In this document: positions 24,608 through 38,635 of the stretch, one piece after another
Numbering within the stretch: position 1 is the first letter of the stretch
Layout: every line of letters begins with the position of its first letter
DNA from: Pardosa pseudoannulata
Taxonomy: Eukaryota; Arthropoda; Arachnida; Araneae; Lycosidae
Reading direction: 5' to 3'
Assembly (NCBI GenBank): GCA_032207245.1
Contig: CM063509.1
Location: 98,339,412-98,403,411, forward strand
DNA length: 64,000 nt
Program-made: the position numbers and the translations under genes
The notes under the pieces: generated by a model
Told to the model about the DNA's origin: nothing
Databases searched by the model: none
Seen by the model: only the letters and a program-made list of their open reading frames with translations

Positions 24608-25825
24608 CACTCAAGAGCCAAAACATTATGACCACCCTTACATTTTGCAATGAACTCGCCTGGATGACGTGGAAGGCACGTGATTAGGTGGAAGTGGTAT
24701 TTAACTGCTGCTGGAGAGTCTGAAGAATCATTCTTTCACTTACTTCTGTGTGTGATGGGAAAGGCTGCGGATCTAAGCGATTTTGATAAAGGGCAGATTG
24801 TAATGGCTCGAAGGCTCGGAACAAGTATTTCCGAAACTGCACGACTCGTGGGTTGTTCGCGATCTACAGTTGTTAGTACTCATGCAAAGTGGATGAATGA
24901 CGGTGAAACCAGCAGTAGACGACATGGTGTTGGACGTCCACAAGCTATCAAAGAAAAAGGTCGTCGGAGACTGTCTCGCATGGTGAAGCAAAACCGGAGC
25001 CAGACAGTGGCTCAGCTGACAACCCAATACAATGCAGGGCCAAGTAGAATAGTATCGGAGCACACTGTTCAGAGGACACTGTTGGATATGGGGCTACTCA
25101 GCAAACGTCCCACTCTTGTGCCTTTGCAGACCAAGCGTTATTGCCAACTGCGCCTACGCTGAGACCAGGAACATCGCGACTGGTCTATGGATCAATGGGA
25201 CATAGTTGCCTGGTCAGATGAATCACGGTTTGTCATTCATCACACCGATGGCCGTGTCAGGATACGTCATCTTCCAGGCAAACAGTTGCTCCCTTAATTT
25301 ACAGTAACCCATACACAGGCCGATGGGGCGGTGCTATGCTTTGGGGGACGTTCTCTTGGGTGTCTCTGGGACCCGTGTTTGTGGTAGAGCAGACCATGAA
25401 TGCTACAGGGTATCTGAACATCATTGCGGACCAGTTGCACCCTTACATGGCCTCTGTTTTTCCAGCTGGAAATGGAATGTTCCAACAGGACAACGCCCCG
25501 TGTCACAAGGCTAAAATTGTGTTGGAGTGGTTCCAGGAACATGATGCTGAGTTCCAATTAATGTCCTGGCTGCCTAATTCACCAGATCTCAATCCGATAG
25601 AACACATCTGGAATGTCATGAGACGGCAGCTCACAGTTCAAAGACCACCAATACCCAATATCTCGGATTTGCATACCCGTTACTTAAACATCTGGTACAA
25701 TCTGTCTAAGGCCAATTACCAAGGACTTCTGGCATCCATGCCAAGGCGGGTTGAAGCTGTGTTGCTCGCCAAAGGTAGGCCAACTCGTTATTGACAGGTG
25801 GTCATAATGTTTTGGCTCTTGAGTG
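24608..25825 (+). mobile_element. Tc1-like transposon, complete but inactive, DD36E spacing
   Basis: A 1218-bp element. Its 29-bp terminal inverted repeats (24608-24636 and 25797-25825, starting CACTCAAGAGCCAAAACATT) are identical by eye, and TA lies outside each end (24606-24607 and 25826-25827). It encodes one transposase on the + strand that is broken by two stops and a frameshift. Identical TIRs with few coding lesions suggest fairly recent inactivation. Confidence 0.95.
24755..25794 (+). pseudogene. Tc1/mariner transposase pseudogene
   Basis: A cut-and-paste transposase of the IS630/Tc1/mariner superfamily. ATG at 24755 opens [20 protein letters not shown]; the N-terminal part carries the helix-turn-helix region ([19 protein letters not shown]). 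The catalytic triad is visible as AWSDESRF, QQDNAPCH and NPIEHIW. By my count 36 residues separate the second Asp from the Glu, versus 34 in classical Tc1. Defects: TGA at 25160-25162 where relatives normally carry Trp, TAA at 25295-25297, and a net one-base loss between 25298 and 25336. The frame then stays open to TGA at 25792-25794. Confidence 0.93.
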
Positions 25826-25859
25826 TATATCCATTTCTGAATTTATATTAATATTATGA

Positions 25860-27080
25860 AGAACTAAAATTTACTTGCTTGTTTGTACTTACAGTGTAAA
25901 CTCTGGAATTACTAAACCAATTTTAAAAATTCTTTTACTAATAGAAAGTGACATTGTTTCTGAGTAATATAAGTTATATTTTATTTAGATAAAAATAAGT
26001 TTTCAATTGGAAATGTCAGTATTTGTAAGTCACTAAGTAAATAAGTTTTTTTGTTTGTATGTAGAAGGTAATTAATCTCTGGAATTACTAAACTGATTTT
26101 AGAAATTTTATACTAATAGAACCTGACACTTCTTCTGAGTAATATAAATTACACTTAGATAAAAAAAAATTGTTTTTAGTTCGAAATCTCAATAATTGTA
26201 AGCCACTAAATAAGTTCTTTGTTTGTAAGTAGATAGACAGTAATCGCTGGAGTTACTAAACCAATTTTAAAAATTCTTTTACAAATAGAAAGTGCTCTAT
26301 TTCTGAGTAACATAAATAGCAATTAGATAAAAAAATAGTTTTCAGTTCGAAATCTCAACATTTGTAAGTCATTAAGTAAGTTTTCTGTTTGTATGTACAG
26401 GGTAATCTCTGGAATTACTAAACCAATTTTAAAATTTCTTTTACAAATAGAAAGTGCTCTATTTCTGAGTAATATAAATTACACTTAGATAAAAAAAAAT
26501 TGTTTTTAGTTCGAAATCTCAATAATTGTAAGCCACTAAGTTCTTTGTTTGTAAGTAGAGTGTAATCTGTGGAATTACTAAATCGATTTTAAAATTTCTG
26601 TTACTAATGGAAAGTGGCACTATTTCTGAATAATATAAGTTATATTTTATGGAAATAAAAATAAGTTTTCAGTTCGAAATCTCAATATTTGTAAGTCACC
26701 AAGTAAGTTCTTTGTTTGTATGTAGAGTGTAATCTCTGGTATTACTAAACCGATTTTAAAAATTCTGTTACTAATGGAAAGTGACATTATTTCTGAGTAA
26801 TATAAGTTATATTTTATTTAGATAAAATTGACTTTTTTCTTCGAAATCTCAATATTTGTAAAACACTAAGTTCGTTCTTTGTTTGTATGCAGAGGGTAAT
26901 TAATCTCTGAAATTACTAAACCGATTTTAAAAACTCTTTTACTAATATAAAGTGACACTATTTCTGAGTAATATAAATTACATTTTGATTAAAAAAGAGT
27001 TTTCAGATTGAAATTTCAACAGTTGTAAGTTACGAAGTAAGTTCTTTGTATGTAGAGGATAATCTCTGGAATTACTAAGC

Positions 27081-27121
<41 letters not shown>

Positions 27122-27175
27122 CAAACAAAAACTGACACTTCTGAGTAATATAAATTACACTTAGATAAAAAAAAT
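25860..27175 (+). repeat. 165-bp satellite, about 8 copies
   Basis: CTCTGGAATTACTAAAC-type starts lie at 25901, 26077, 26245, 26407, 26567, 26734, 26905 and 27064 (periods 159-176). Unit landmarks are ATTTCTGAGTAATATAA, TTTGTAAGTCACTAAGTAAG and TTCTTTGTTTGTA. The last unit has a run of about 32 As near 27088-27118 where the others read TTTTAAAAATTC. No coding content. Confidence 0.92.
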
Positions 27176-27206
27176 CTTAAATGCATTTATACTTAATTTG
27201 GTTAAT

Positions 27207-27760
27207 TCCCAGTGAACGGTACGCTCCTTGTCCGCCATCTTGTTTTTGGCGACTATTGGCGAAACACGACTCCGCGAAGCACACGCCAAGTACCTAAGCC
27301 TAACACGCAGCGGGACACCGACCGTTCGCCATCGCAAAACAAATACTAATTAAGAAATTTAAATACTATAAAATTAGAACAAATAAAATTTTTGAAATAA
27401 ATACGATTGAAGAGAATGCAGAACTTAACCACTCCACTGGTGAAAAACAGATTGAAATGTAGCAAGCTGCAAAACCGTTAAATTAACGGCAAAAAGTGTT
27501 GAAATTCAAACTTACCTCCTACAACTTTTAATATAATTGGATCAAACAAGAATTAGATCATCATGACATCACATCATTTATTGCGCAAGTTACTCCAAAG
27601 AGGATCCGATAACGCACACAAACCAAAGGAGAGAACGAGGTTACCATCTTTTAACGGGAGAGAAAGGGTGAAGTTGACAAGGAGAAAATAAGTATCACCC
27701 GAGAAATGGCGCCAAACATACGCCAAAAAAATCGCCAAAATAGCGTACCGTACACTGGGA
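27207..27760. mobile_element. Candidate inverted-repeat element (GGCGA-rich family), A
   Basis: TCCCAGTGAACGGTACGCT (27207-27225) is mirrored by AGCGTACCGTACACTGGGA (27742-27760), 18 of 19 complementary. Both arms continue inward with GGCGA and GGCGA/C words (TTTTTGGCGACTATTGGCG versus TTTTTTTGGCGTATG on the complement). No transposase inside. I cannot see a convincing target duplication. Confidence 0.6.
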
Positions 27761-29712
27761 TACAGCCCTTAATTTATTAGTATTAGAATGATTCTTTTTT
27801 AAGGGAAAACAAACAAAACGAGAGAAATTATTCCTAATTAAAGCATAACAAATTTAACAATAAAATGTCAAATCCGGAAGTAGGAGGAAGGAGTATAGTA
27901 CATTTGTACCAACTTCGATTTTACCCCATCCTTTAATTCATCCAGTTTGGCGTAATAATGAAGTCTCGAAACTATGATCTATCCACAGGAAATGTGATTC
28001 TGGATCAGCTTTGATGTGGTACCCGATTGGCAAAATTTTGTATTGGCGACTTTTTGTCGCCTAGCTTAACGTGTCCGTTAATATCGTATGAATTTCTGAA
28101 AATTTAATTTTGCAAAATATAAATAAAAAAATTATTAATTGAATAGGAAAAATAGCGTGAACATTGTAGTTCCAGAATTATAAATAAACTTATAAATAAA
28201 TTTTGAATGCTGCGCAATTTACATTTCTTACAGTTTCCAGAAATAAATGTAACATTGCGTCAAATTTAAAAGTCGCCGCATCCTAATGGTATTCAGACTT
28301 AAAACTGTATTCAAAAAATTTTAAACAGAATTGCAGTTTGAAAACACGCGGGTTGCCCTATGTGAGAAAACTCGCATATTTGGTGATGAGAAACATAGAT
28401 AAAGTGTGCTAGGATATTGCGGTAGAGATATGTCACAATCGACTTCCGAGTCATAAGTCGCCAGTGATAGGAATTTGGTACCATACGTTCGCTTTTATGT
28501 AAAGTCTTAATGACGACTTCTGACATCAATATAATGTTTATGTCACCGGTGACATATGTCGAAAAAATCTATATAGGGTAGCATTCAATGAGTCAAAATA
28601 CGATGGCACCCTAACTGCAGTAAAGTCGAAATCATAAATAAATTCACACAGAAGTTTTGAATTCTGCCTAATTTACATTCCTCATAATTTTTAGAAATAA
28701 ATGTAAAAGTGTGACGAATTGAGAAAGATCGCCAATGGGATTGTATACAAAAAATATACCTGAACCTTTTGGTACAGATGCATTATAGACGCCGTGTTTT
28801 TTTTTCACCAAATTTGGAGGTTTTTTGGCGGTTTCTCCATGCTGTTACGATGTTCCATCAGAGTATAGGCTGTAAAACGCCTTTGATGGTAGTTTCTCAG
28901 CAAATTTGGATACCATGCCGGGAAAAACGAAGTACAGGCGAATCTTCTGTTTTTAGTACAAGGGCAAAGGCTAATTCCAAAAATGCACAATAGTAAAAAA
29001 TTATACTTTTGAAGCTATTTATTAATCCATGATTATTTTAAGATACTTATAAATTTAACTTAATAACAAATACCAAAATGTTCCCTGTCACCGCCGCCAT
29101 GTTTTTTTATTTGGCGATCTTTCCAAACATATGCTTTTCTGTTGGTCGCTTAAAAAACATGGCGGATGGGACCAACGTCTAAAATGCATTGTTCCAACCT
29201 TTTTACTTCTTAAATCACTGCTCATATTTTCAAATCTCCAAGAGGTGTAAAGGCCGTATTCCAGTTGAGGGGTCCGATGAACCCAGTTCAGTAGGCACGC
29301 CAAGCGGGGGCGATGTCGCCAAATTCTAGAACCCAGTTTTCTGGCAAACCTTGCTCTTCTTGATGACAAAGCTAATAATTTCTAGAAGTAATTTCTACCG
29401 TACTTTATTACTTTTTAATCTTTTGATAGTTTTAAAATAATCTAATTAAATAGAAACCGTATTTTAAAAATATAACTAAATATTTTATAAGCATAATTGC
29501 CTAAATATAACCAACTAATGCTTAGATTTTGCTTAATTTGCACCTATTGCAAAAATTCTGCGGTGTTTAGTTCAATAAACAGTACAAAAGCGCCTTTAAA
29601 TACATTAAAAACTCAAATTTAAATTTATATTCATCTTAACAAAATTTCAAACCTTTTTTAGTTCAAAATATGCTTTGAAATTGGGTATAAACATAATACG
29701 GGACTACTTAAG
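27761..29712. other. Mosaic of diverged repeats, no gene
   Basis: Positions 28160-28310 and 28615-28760 are a diverged direct pair (ATAAATAAA.TT.A.A, TTTTGAATKCTGC, TTTACATTYCT, AGAAATAAATGTAA). GGCGA and CGCCAA words recur throughout, and 29268-29350 has two ACCCAGTT ends like the next element. No open frame with known motifs. Confidence 0.5.
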
Positions 29713-30173
29713 AATTGGGTTCCCCTTGGCAAATTTGGCGAAAATATTGGCGATATTTACTAAAACACAAAGTAATCCATCCAAACATTGTATTTCTTGT
29801 TTTTTCTGGAGACTTTAATTAATATACAGTGCGCATCGTAATAGAATTATATATTCTTACTTAATTAAAGAAAACGACTTGAAAACCGAGAATTTATATT
29901 TATGGGCAATTAATCTTTTAACAGTTTATAAACGCAATAGCTCCAAATTATAAAAAATCAGCCATAGTGAACCATTAATGGTTTGTTATATCTAATTTTT
30001 TTAAGCATTGCGCACTTTTAATATATAAGAAAAGAGTTACATAAAGAGAGTTAGATGCAAATATCATATAAATTATAATATAGATACAAATTGTTTGGAC
30101 ACGGTGAGATCAGGAGAAAATGTTAGGCGACCATACTTAAACCATTATCGCCAAGTTGGCGGGGAACCCAGTT
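29713..30173. mobile_element. Candidate inverted-repeat element (GGCGA-rich family), B
   Basis: AATTGGGTTCCCCTTGGCAA leading to TTTGGCGA (29713-29741) is mirrored by TCGCCAAGTTGGCGGGGAAC leading to CCAGTT (30148-30173). The 461-bp unit has no coding content. Its interior (29740-29985) is related to 31250-31510, so the family has at least two bodies here. Confidence 0.6.
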
Positions 30174-31970
30174 TTTTAGTCAAGCCCATAATACAAAACG
30201 AAGCACAAATTATAAACATTATAAACATCATTGGCGACAATTTGGTGATCACTTGTACAAAATAGAGCCAAAAACATGGCGACCGGCCCCCAGAACTGGG
30301 ATTCAACCGGTGTAAAATTCAACGAAATCAAAAATAAAATATTTCCATGTTTTTATTTAATAGATGTAAAAGAAAGTTGATAGATAAATAGTAATTTCAG
30401 AATATAAATACATTAAAAAATACATTGGTATTTCAATTTTTATAAATGTCAGGATTCAAAACCTGTCACTGCATTTCAGAAACTTTTTAACTGAACACCT
30501 CTAGAGAGAAATTTCTCTTGTGAAATGGTTCCAGTTTAAATCAACTGTCAAGTCATGAGTATATTATTCAAAGGAATGGTGATTAGCTTAACAGAAAACC
30601 CAATGGAACCCATCACTAAAACTCCAATTAGAGTTGCAGCTGAAATTTTCTTATATTCTTGCCAACTTGGTTTGGTACATCGGCACAAAAGGCGAGAACT
30701 ATTTACATAGAAATCCTTTATGTTAGCTTGAAGTGGCACTATAGCAGTTTTATTAAACCACCAGAATGTGGACTGCACGGTAGTCATTTTTTCAAACTTT
30801 TATCTTCTGAAAAAGACTTTAAATTTATTTGGAAAAAGGCAATATCGTTTTCTAAACGATCGTTTTTTTTTTCAGAAGAACAAAAACAAAATTGAAATTA
30901 GTTGCACAGCAGGAAATGAAAGAGTAAAAACAGAAAAATAAGAAAATCACGTGGAATTATCATTCATATGACGTCATCATGCTTTCATAGACTTTAGGCA
31001 ATAATCAATCATAGCTAATCGTAGATTAATCCTCGTATATTACACTGCACCTAATCATTGAATTGCACTATCAAAAATTGATTGCTTATATCTCAGTTTA
31101 TAAACACTTAACAGTGATCTGGTCAAGCATAATGTTTTAATTAACTGCTGATTAACTTTCGTATAGAATTTATATCGAAGATAATCATGAGTTATTACCG
31201 ATAGCTAAAATAAATTTGTTATTACTTCAAAATGGGATATACTTTGGCGAATCTGGGGAAATTTCTGGCGATATTTACAAAATACATAGGTATTCCAACA
31301 GAACAGGGTTCTGCTAGGCATTTTGGATGACTTTTATTGGTGCAGAGCGTCAATATAATACAATTATACACACTAACTTAATTAACTGAAAGCACTTAAA
31401 AACTGAGTATTTCTGGTTCTGCTCAGTCTTAAAGTTTCTAATTTAATCCCTCAGCCGCTTACAAATCCAGTGGCTCTAAATTATTAAAAACCTTAGCCAT
31501 AATGATCAAATATGGAAGAAATGGCAAAATAATAGCAACATATGGGCAAAAAACATTAATATGACCTTAAATTAATATGTGAACATACATGGGGGGAAAT
31601 GTCAAAATAATAGCAACTTAAGGAAAAAAAAAACATTAATATGACCTTAAATTACGAAGCAGAAAAGAAACACAAACACATAGAAAAGAGGTCTAACTTG
31701 TTCTAAATCACAGATTATAGATCTGTGTTCTCGAAATTGCTCTTAAAAGACATCCGCTAATTGGTGTTGCCAAAGTCGTAAAAGTAATATATTTTATTAT
31801 TGTTTTAGATTACAAATGTAACTTATGAAATACCATTTATATAAATATAACTTATATTAATTTCAATTTTGCATATAGTATCATTTTTAAAAAGTAAAAA
31901 ATTGCACTATAGTGTTCCCAAAACTCATTTGTATGTATAGTTTCTTTCATCAGGACTAGGTGATACTGTA
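30174..31970. other. Non-coding DNA with a second body of the GGCGA-rich family
   Basis: Positions 31225-31510 match 29713-29985 (TGGCGATATTTAC, TTAATTAA.GAAA.C.ACTT.AAAACYGAG, GCTCYAAATTATTAAAAA, CAGCCAT or TAGCCAT). Positions 31530-31660 hold two copies of a unit with CAAAATAATAGCAAC and ACATTAATATGACCTTAAAT. Open frames at 30548-30895 show no known motif. Confidence 0.55.
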
Positions 31971-31971
31971 A

Positions 31972-34900
31972 CAGAAATTTAAAATTCTAAGTACAAAATA
32001 GGTTTTTAAAAGGGGAAAGCAATATAGACCTAAATGTAAGGAAAATAAGCAAAAATATGGTAAACTGCCTGAAATGTGGGCAGCTTATTAAAATAAGGGC
32101 ATATATGGTCTTATAAAAATAGTTATTTTATTTTAATTGTTTCTGTATATCTGTGAAGATTATGACAGTTTCATTTTCCCAGAAGAGTTTCATATGACAG
32201 TTTCATCTCCACATTAAGCTTCCAGAAATTTTAAATTCTAAATACAAAATAGGTTTCTAAAAGGGATAAACAATATTGACCTAAATGGGGGAAAATAGGC
32301 AAAAATCTGAGAAATTGCCTGAAATGTGGGCAGTTGATCAAAATAAGAGCATATATGGTCTTATAAAAGTAGTTGTTTTATTAATTATTTCTGTATATCT
32401 GTAAAGATTGTGAAAGTTTCGTCTTTCCAGAAAAGTGTCATATGACAGTTCCATCTCCCCGTTATACTCGCAGAAATTTTAAATTCTAAATACAAAATAG
32501 GTTTTTAAAAGGGGTAAATAATATTGACCTAAATGTGGAAAAAATAGGCAAAAATCTGGGAAATTGCCTGAAATGCGGGCAGCTGATCAAAATAAGAGCA
32601 TATATGGTCTTATAAAAGTAGTTATTTTATTTTAATTATTTCTGTATATCTGTGAAGATTATGACAGTTTCATCTTCCCAGAAGAGTTTCATATGACAGT
32701 TTCATCTCTCCATTAAGCTTCCAGAAATTTTAAATTCTAAATACAAAATAGGTTTTTAAAAGGGGTAAACAATATTGACCTAAATGTGGAAAAAATAGGC
32801 AAAAATCTGGGAAATTGCCTGAAATGTGGGCAGTTGATCAAAATAAGAGCATATATGGTCTTATAAAAGTAGTTGTTTTAGTAATTATATCTGCAAATCT
32901 GTGATGATTATGACAGTTTCATCTTCTCAGAGAAGTTTCATATGACAGTTTCATCTCCCCATTAAGCTTCCAGAAATTTTAAATTCCAAGTACAAAATAG
33001 ATTTTTAAAAGGGAAAACAATATTGACCTAAATGTGTAGAATTAATGTATAGAAAATAGGCAAAAATCTGGGAAATTGCCTGAAATGCGGGCAGCTGATC
33101 AAAATAAGAGCATATATGGTCTTATAAAAGTAGTTATTTTATTTTAATTATTTCTGTATATCTGTGAAGATTATGACAGTTTCATCTTCCCAGAAGAGTT
33201 TCATATGACAGTTTCATCTCTCCATTAAGCTTCCAGAAATTTTAAATTCTAAATACAAAATAGGTTTTTAAAAGGGGTAAACAATATTGACCTAAATGTG
33301 GAAAAAATAGGCAAAAATCTGGGAAATTGCCTGAAATGCGGGCAGTTGATCAAAATAAAATCATATATGGTAGTATAAAAGTAGTTGTTTTATTAATTAT
33401 TTCTGTATATCAGTAAAGATTATGACATTTTCATCTTCTCAGAAAAGTTTCATATGACAGTTTCATCTCCCCATTAAGCTTCAAGAAATTTTAAATTCTA
33501 AATACAAATTAGGTTTTTAAAAGGGTAAACAATATTGACCTAAATGTGGAAAAAATAGGCAAAAATCTGGGAAATTGCCTGAAATGTGGGCAGTTGATCA
33601 AAATAAGAGCATATATGGTCTTATAAAAGTAGTTGTTTTATTAATTATTTCTGCATATCTGTGAAGATTATGACAGTTTCATCTTCCCAGATAAGTTTCA
33701 TATGACAGTTTTACCTCCCCATTAAGCTTCCAGAAATTTTAAATTCTAAGTACAAAATTGATTTTTAAAAGGGTATAACAATATTGACCTAAATTTGGAA
33801 AAAATAGGCAAAAATCTGGGAAATTGCCTGAAATGCAAGCAGCTGATCAAAATAAAGTCATACATGGTCTTATAAAAATAGTTATTTTATTTTAATTATT
33901 TCTGTATATCTGTGAAGATTGTGACAGTTTCGTCTTCTCAGAAGAGTTTCATATGACAGTTTCATCTCCCCATTAAGCTTTCAGAAATTTCAAATTCTAA
34001 ATACAAAATACGTTTTTAAAAGGGGTAAACAATATTGACCTAAATGTATAAAGAATAGGTAAAAATCTGGGAAATTGCCTGAAATGTTCGCAGCTGATCA
34101 AAATAAAAACATATATGGTCGTATAAAAGTAGTTGTTTTATTAATTATTTCTGTATATCAGTGAAGATTATGACATTTTCATCTTCTCAGAAAAGTGTCA
34201 TATGACAGTTTCATCTCCCCATTAAGCTTCCAGAAATTTTAAATTCCAAGTACAAAATAGGTTTTTAAAAGGGGAAAACAATATTGACCTAAATGTGTAG
34301 AAAATAGACAAAAATCTGGGAAATTGCCTGAAATGCGGGCAGCTGATCAAAATAAAAGATATGTGGTCGTATAAAAATAGTTACATCTGTATATCTGTGA
34401 AATTATGACAGTTTCGTCTTCACAGAAAAGTTTTATATGACAGTTTCATTTCCCCATTCAGCTTCCAGAAATTTTAAATTCTAAAAACAAAATAGGTTTT
34501 TAAAAGGGGTAAACAATAACGACCTAAATGGGGATAAAATAGGCAAAAATCTGAGAAATTGCCTGAAATGTGGGCAGTTGATCAAAATAAGAGCATATAT
34601 GGTCTTATAAAAGTAGTTGTTTTATTAATTGTTTCTGTATATCTGTGGCCGATTGGTTAGGGTGCTGGCCTTCGGTACCGGAGTTCGTGCGTTCGAATCC
34701 CGCAGTGGCATGGATGTTCGTAGCCGTTCGGAATCGGCTTTAAGCTGTAGGTCCCGGTCTCATTAGCCCTCGTGTTGCAAAAAGTAGACCGTAGCACTCC
34801 AAACAAAATCTGTATATCTGTGATGATTATGACAGTTTCTTCTCCCCATTAAGCTTCCAGAAATTTTAAATTCTAAGTACAAAATAGATTTTTTAAAAGG

Positions 34901-35105
34901 GGAAAACAATATTGACCTAGATGTTGGGAAAATAGGCAAAAATTTGGGAAATTGTCAAAAATGTGGGCAGTTGATCAAAATAAGAGCATATATGGTCTTA
35001 TAAAGTAGTTGTTTTATTAATTATATCTGCAAATCTGTGATGATTATGACAGTTTCATCTTCTCAGAGAAGTTTCATATGACAGTTTCATCTTCCCAGAA
35101 AATAA
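31972..35105 (+). repeat. 250-bp satellite, about 12 copies, with a SINE insertion
   Basis: CTGTATATCTGTG-type starts lie at 32143, 32391, 32642, 32891, 33154, 33403, 33651, 33902, 34151, 34387, 34635 and (after the SINE) 34810 and 35028. Spacing is mostly 248-251 bp. Unit landmarks are AGTTTCATATGACAGTTTCA, CCATTAAGCTTCCAGAAATT, ATTGACCTAAATGTGGAAAA and GGGAAATTGCCTGAAATG. The 263-bp unit has a short extra stretch near 33040, and the 236-bp and final units carry deletions. Confidence 0.95.
34648..34808 (+). mobile_element. SINE-1 copy inserted in the satellite, 14-bp target duplication
   Basis: A tRNA-derived short retroelement with an RNA polymerase III A-box (TGGTTAGGGTGCTGG) and B-box (CGTTCGAATCC at 34690-34700). 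A shared tail follows (CGTAGCCGTTCGGAATCGGC, CTGTAGGTCCCGGTCTCATT, GTAGCACTCCAAAC). TCTGTATATCTGTG flanks it on both sides (34634-34647 and 34809-34822), so the target was a satellite unit. SINEs are moved by LINE proteins in trans. Confidence 0.93.
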
Positions 35106-35440
35106 AATATATTATAGGCTGCCCATAAAAATCATAACCGTACTTATAACCGAGTTTAGAATATCTTTTCAATATAAGCAAGCTTTCTAAAGTTATGTTT
35201 TAAAGACTTAAAGTACTAAAACTCGTAAAAATTATCAGTCTATCCGTAAAATTAAACGAAAATTAGTAAATTTTATGGATGATTCTTATACCACTATCAT
35301 ATGCAGCTTCTATGCCAAGAAAATGGCACGAAGAAATCGCCAAGAAAAGGCACACAAGCAAAAAAGAAATTATACAGTGTTTGCACCAGTAAGGGTAATT
35401 ATAACTGAATTTTAGTGTTCCACTGTTCCGTTTGTACCCA
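35106..35440. other. Non-coding AT-rich DNA
   Basis: No feature seen between the satellite and the compositional island. Confidence 0.5.
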
Positions 35441-36140
35441 CCCCCAAATTAACTCCATGATTGAGTTGTGGGGTGCAGGAGCGGGTAAATTTTAGTCTTC
35501 AGAGCCATTTATATTCCCTGGAACAGTATTCAATAGCTGGGTATTTATATGAAAAGATTACCGGATGCGATTCACACATATACAAATCGGGTGACAAGAA
35601 TGCTCAACTCTGTCAAGCCAAGGTAACAAAGCTCCCTCAACAGAGTGAGTGGGTGGCGGTGGACTTCAAGGGGGAGGGGACTTGTCCCTGGGCGATTAGG
35701 AGGGACTTGTCCTTTGTCGTTCAATACACACACGTGTGAGTCTGGCCGGACACCTGCGCATACCTGGAACTGACCAGGAGGCGAACGCACGTGTTGGAAA
35801 CAGGTGGCATCGGTGTTTTTGTTTCGGAGGGGGCTTTATGATGTCCTCCGAAGATCAAGTCGTTCTTTTGACTGCCCGCGGCTCGGTTCTTGGGGGGTGG
35901 GGAGAAAACGTGCTTCGGAGGGTGTGCCCGAGCTAGACACTTCTTTGGTGTCCATTGTGGGAAATTTTGCTCGTTCTAAATCCGCCTCAGTTAAAGAGAG
36001 AAGAAGCGGTGTGAAAAATAGCGCGTTCATCGGCTAATCCCCCGTTCAAATAGGGAGTATGTGAGGTGAAATAAATATCCGAGGGAGGGGTTGAGGTATT
36101 TGACGGCCATATTTCTTCACGTCAGTCGGCATTTCCGGAA
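35441..36140. other. Island of balanced base composition, unexplained
   Basis: About 700 bases that are visibly richer in G, C and CpG than the surroundings (e.g. GACTGCCCGCGGCTCGGTTC near 35870). It has several overlapping open frames on both strands, none with a recognisable domain or splice pattern. It could be an unmethylated promoter or first exon, an old LTR, or foreign DNA. Confidence 0.4.
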
Positions 36141-36960
36141 TTTTGACTGTCGTATTACTCTTCTACCTATCTTTTTTTAATCCAGATCACATTTTTGTGA
36201 AGAAATCTCTGAATTGCGGGGAACCGTTTGATTAAAAGCTACCAAACGATCAAAAATAAAACTTTCCCTTTCAATGATTGGAAAACATGTATGTAAACAA
36301 GGATTAAAAGAACATACAGGTCTATGTTGCTGGCAGGATACACGAGGTACTTACCCAGGTCCCACAACTTTCAGGGGCTAAAAAATTTTAATCTTAATTT
36401 ATAATTTTAAAAACATTTATAACTCAGTCTTAATAAAATCTGAAAATTTTAAATCATTAGTATTTAATTTCTACACAAAAAGCACAAAAATTAATTTTAC
36501 TTTACCTTAATTATACTTTATTTATACTTTTATTAATTTTACTTTTAGGGCTTGCTATATATACATATGTAATATATAAAAATTTGTACAAAAATAGGTA
36601 TCTTTTTTATATAGTAACATATATAGGGCCAATGAGAATAGGTTATATGCAATTTTATACATAGCATTATACTGAAACCTTAAGAGTAAAGAGCATGACA
36701 TATGTCATATTTACGCAAAGATTTCCCCAAACCCCAGATAACTGAATAAAAACTAATATGTTTTAGGTAATTCTACATAAACGAATATTTGAAAAGCTTT
36801 AAAAATTCATGATTTGAAAGCATCTTCTAATAATCTGTTATTTTGTTATTTGTAATTTTTATGAGGATAGCTCGTATATTTGTAGTGAAAGTTAGGTTTT
36901 TATATAAACAACCCTAAATTGCACCAAGTGTTTTGTTTATACTTATAGTCCTCAATATAA
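36141..36960. other. Non-coding AT-rich DNA
   Basis: No feature seen. Confidence 0.5.
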
Positions 36961-36967
36961 AAGAACT

Positions 36968-38330
<1,363 letters not shown>

Positions 38331-38635
38331 AATAAATAGATTAATTTAAAAGCCTGTTTTAGAAAGAAAATTTTGGAGGTGGCAGAAGTGTAGTTTGGCA
38401 AAGGCTACATCAAGAGTAGGAGATTGTATAGGTCTGAATCCCAATCCTGAATTATGACATTAAAAAATCATATAATAATTAGATATATTTTAATAAATTC
38501 TTGTGCTATATTACAATTATTATACAAAATGTTATTCTCCGTTAAATGAAATTATTTGTAGGTTCATTCAAAGGAATAAGGAGGAACACCCTGAAATTTT
38601 TTTCCGGGTATGGCCATGTGTTTAGGGACATTTAA

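Noticed and set aside
24773..25063. A minus-strand protein overlapping the transposase
   Set aside because: It is a shadow of the + strand transposase frame.
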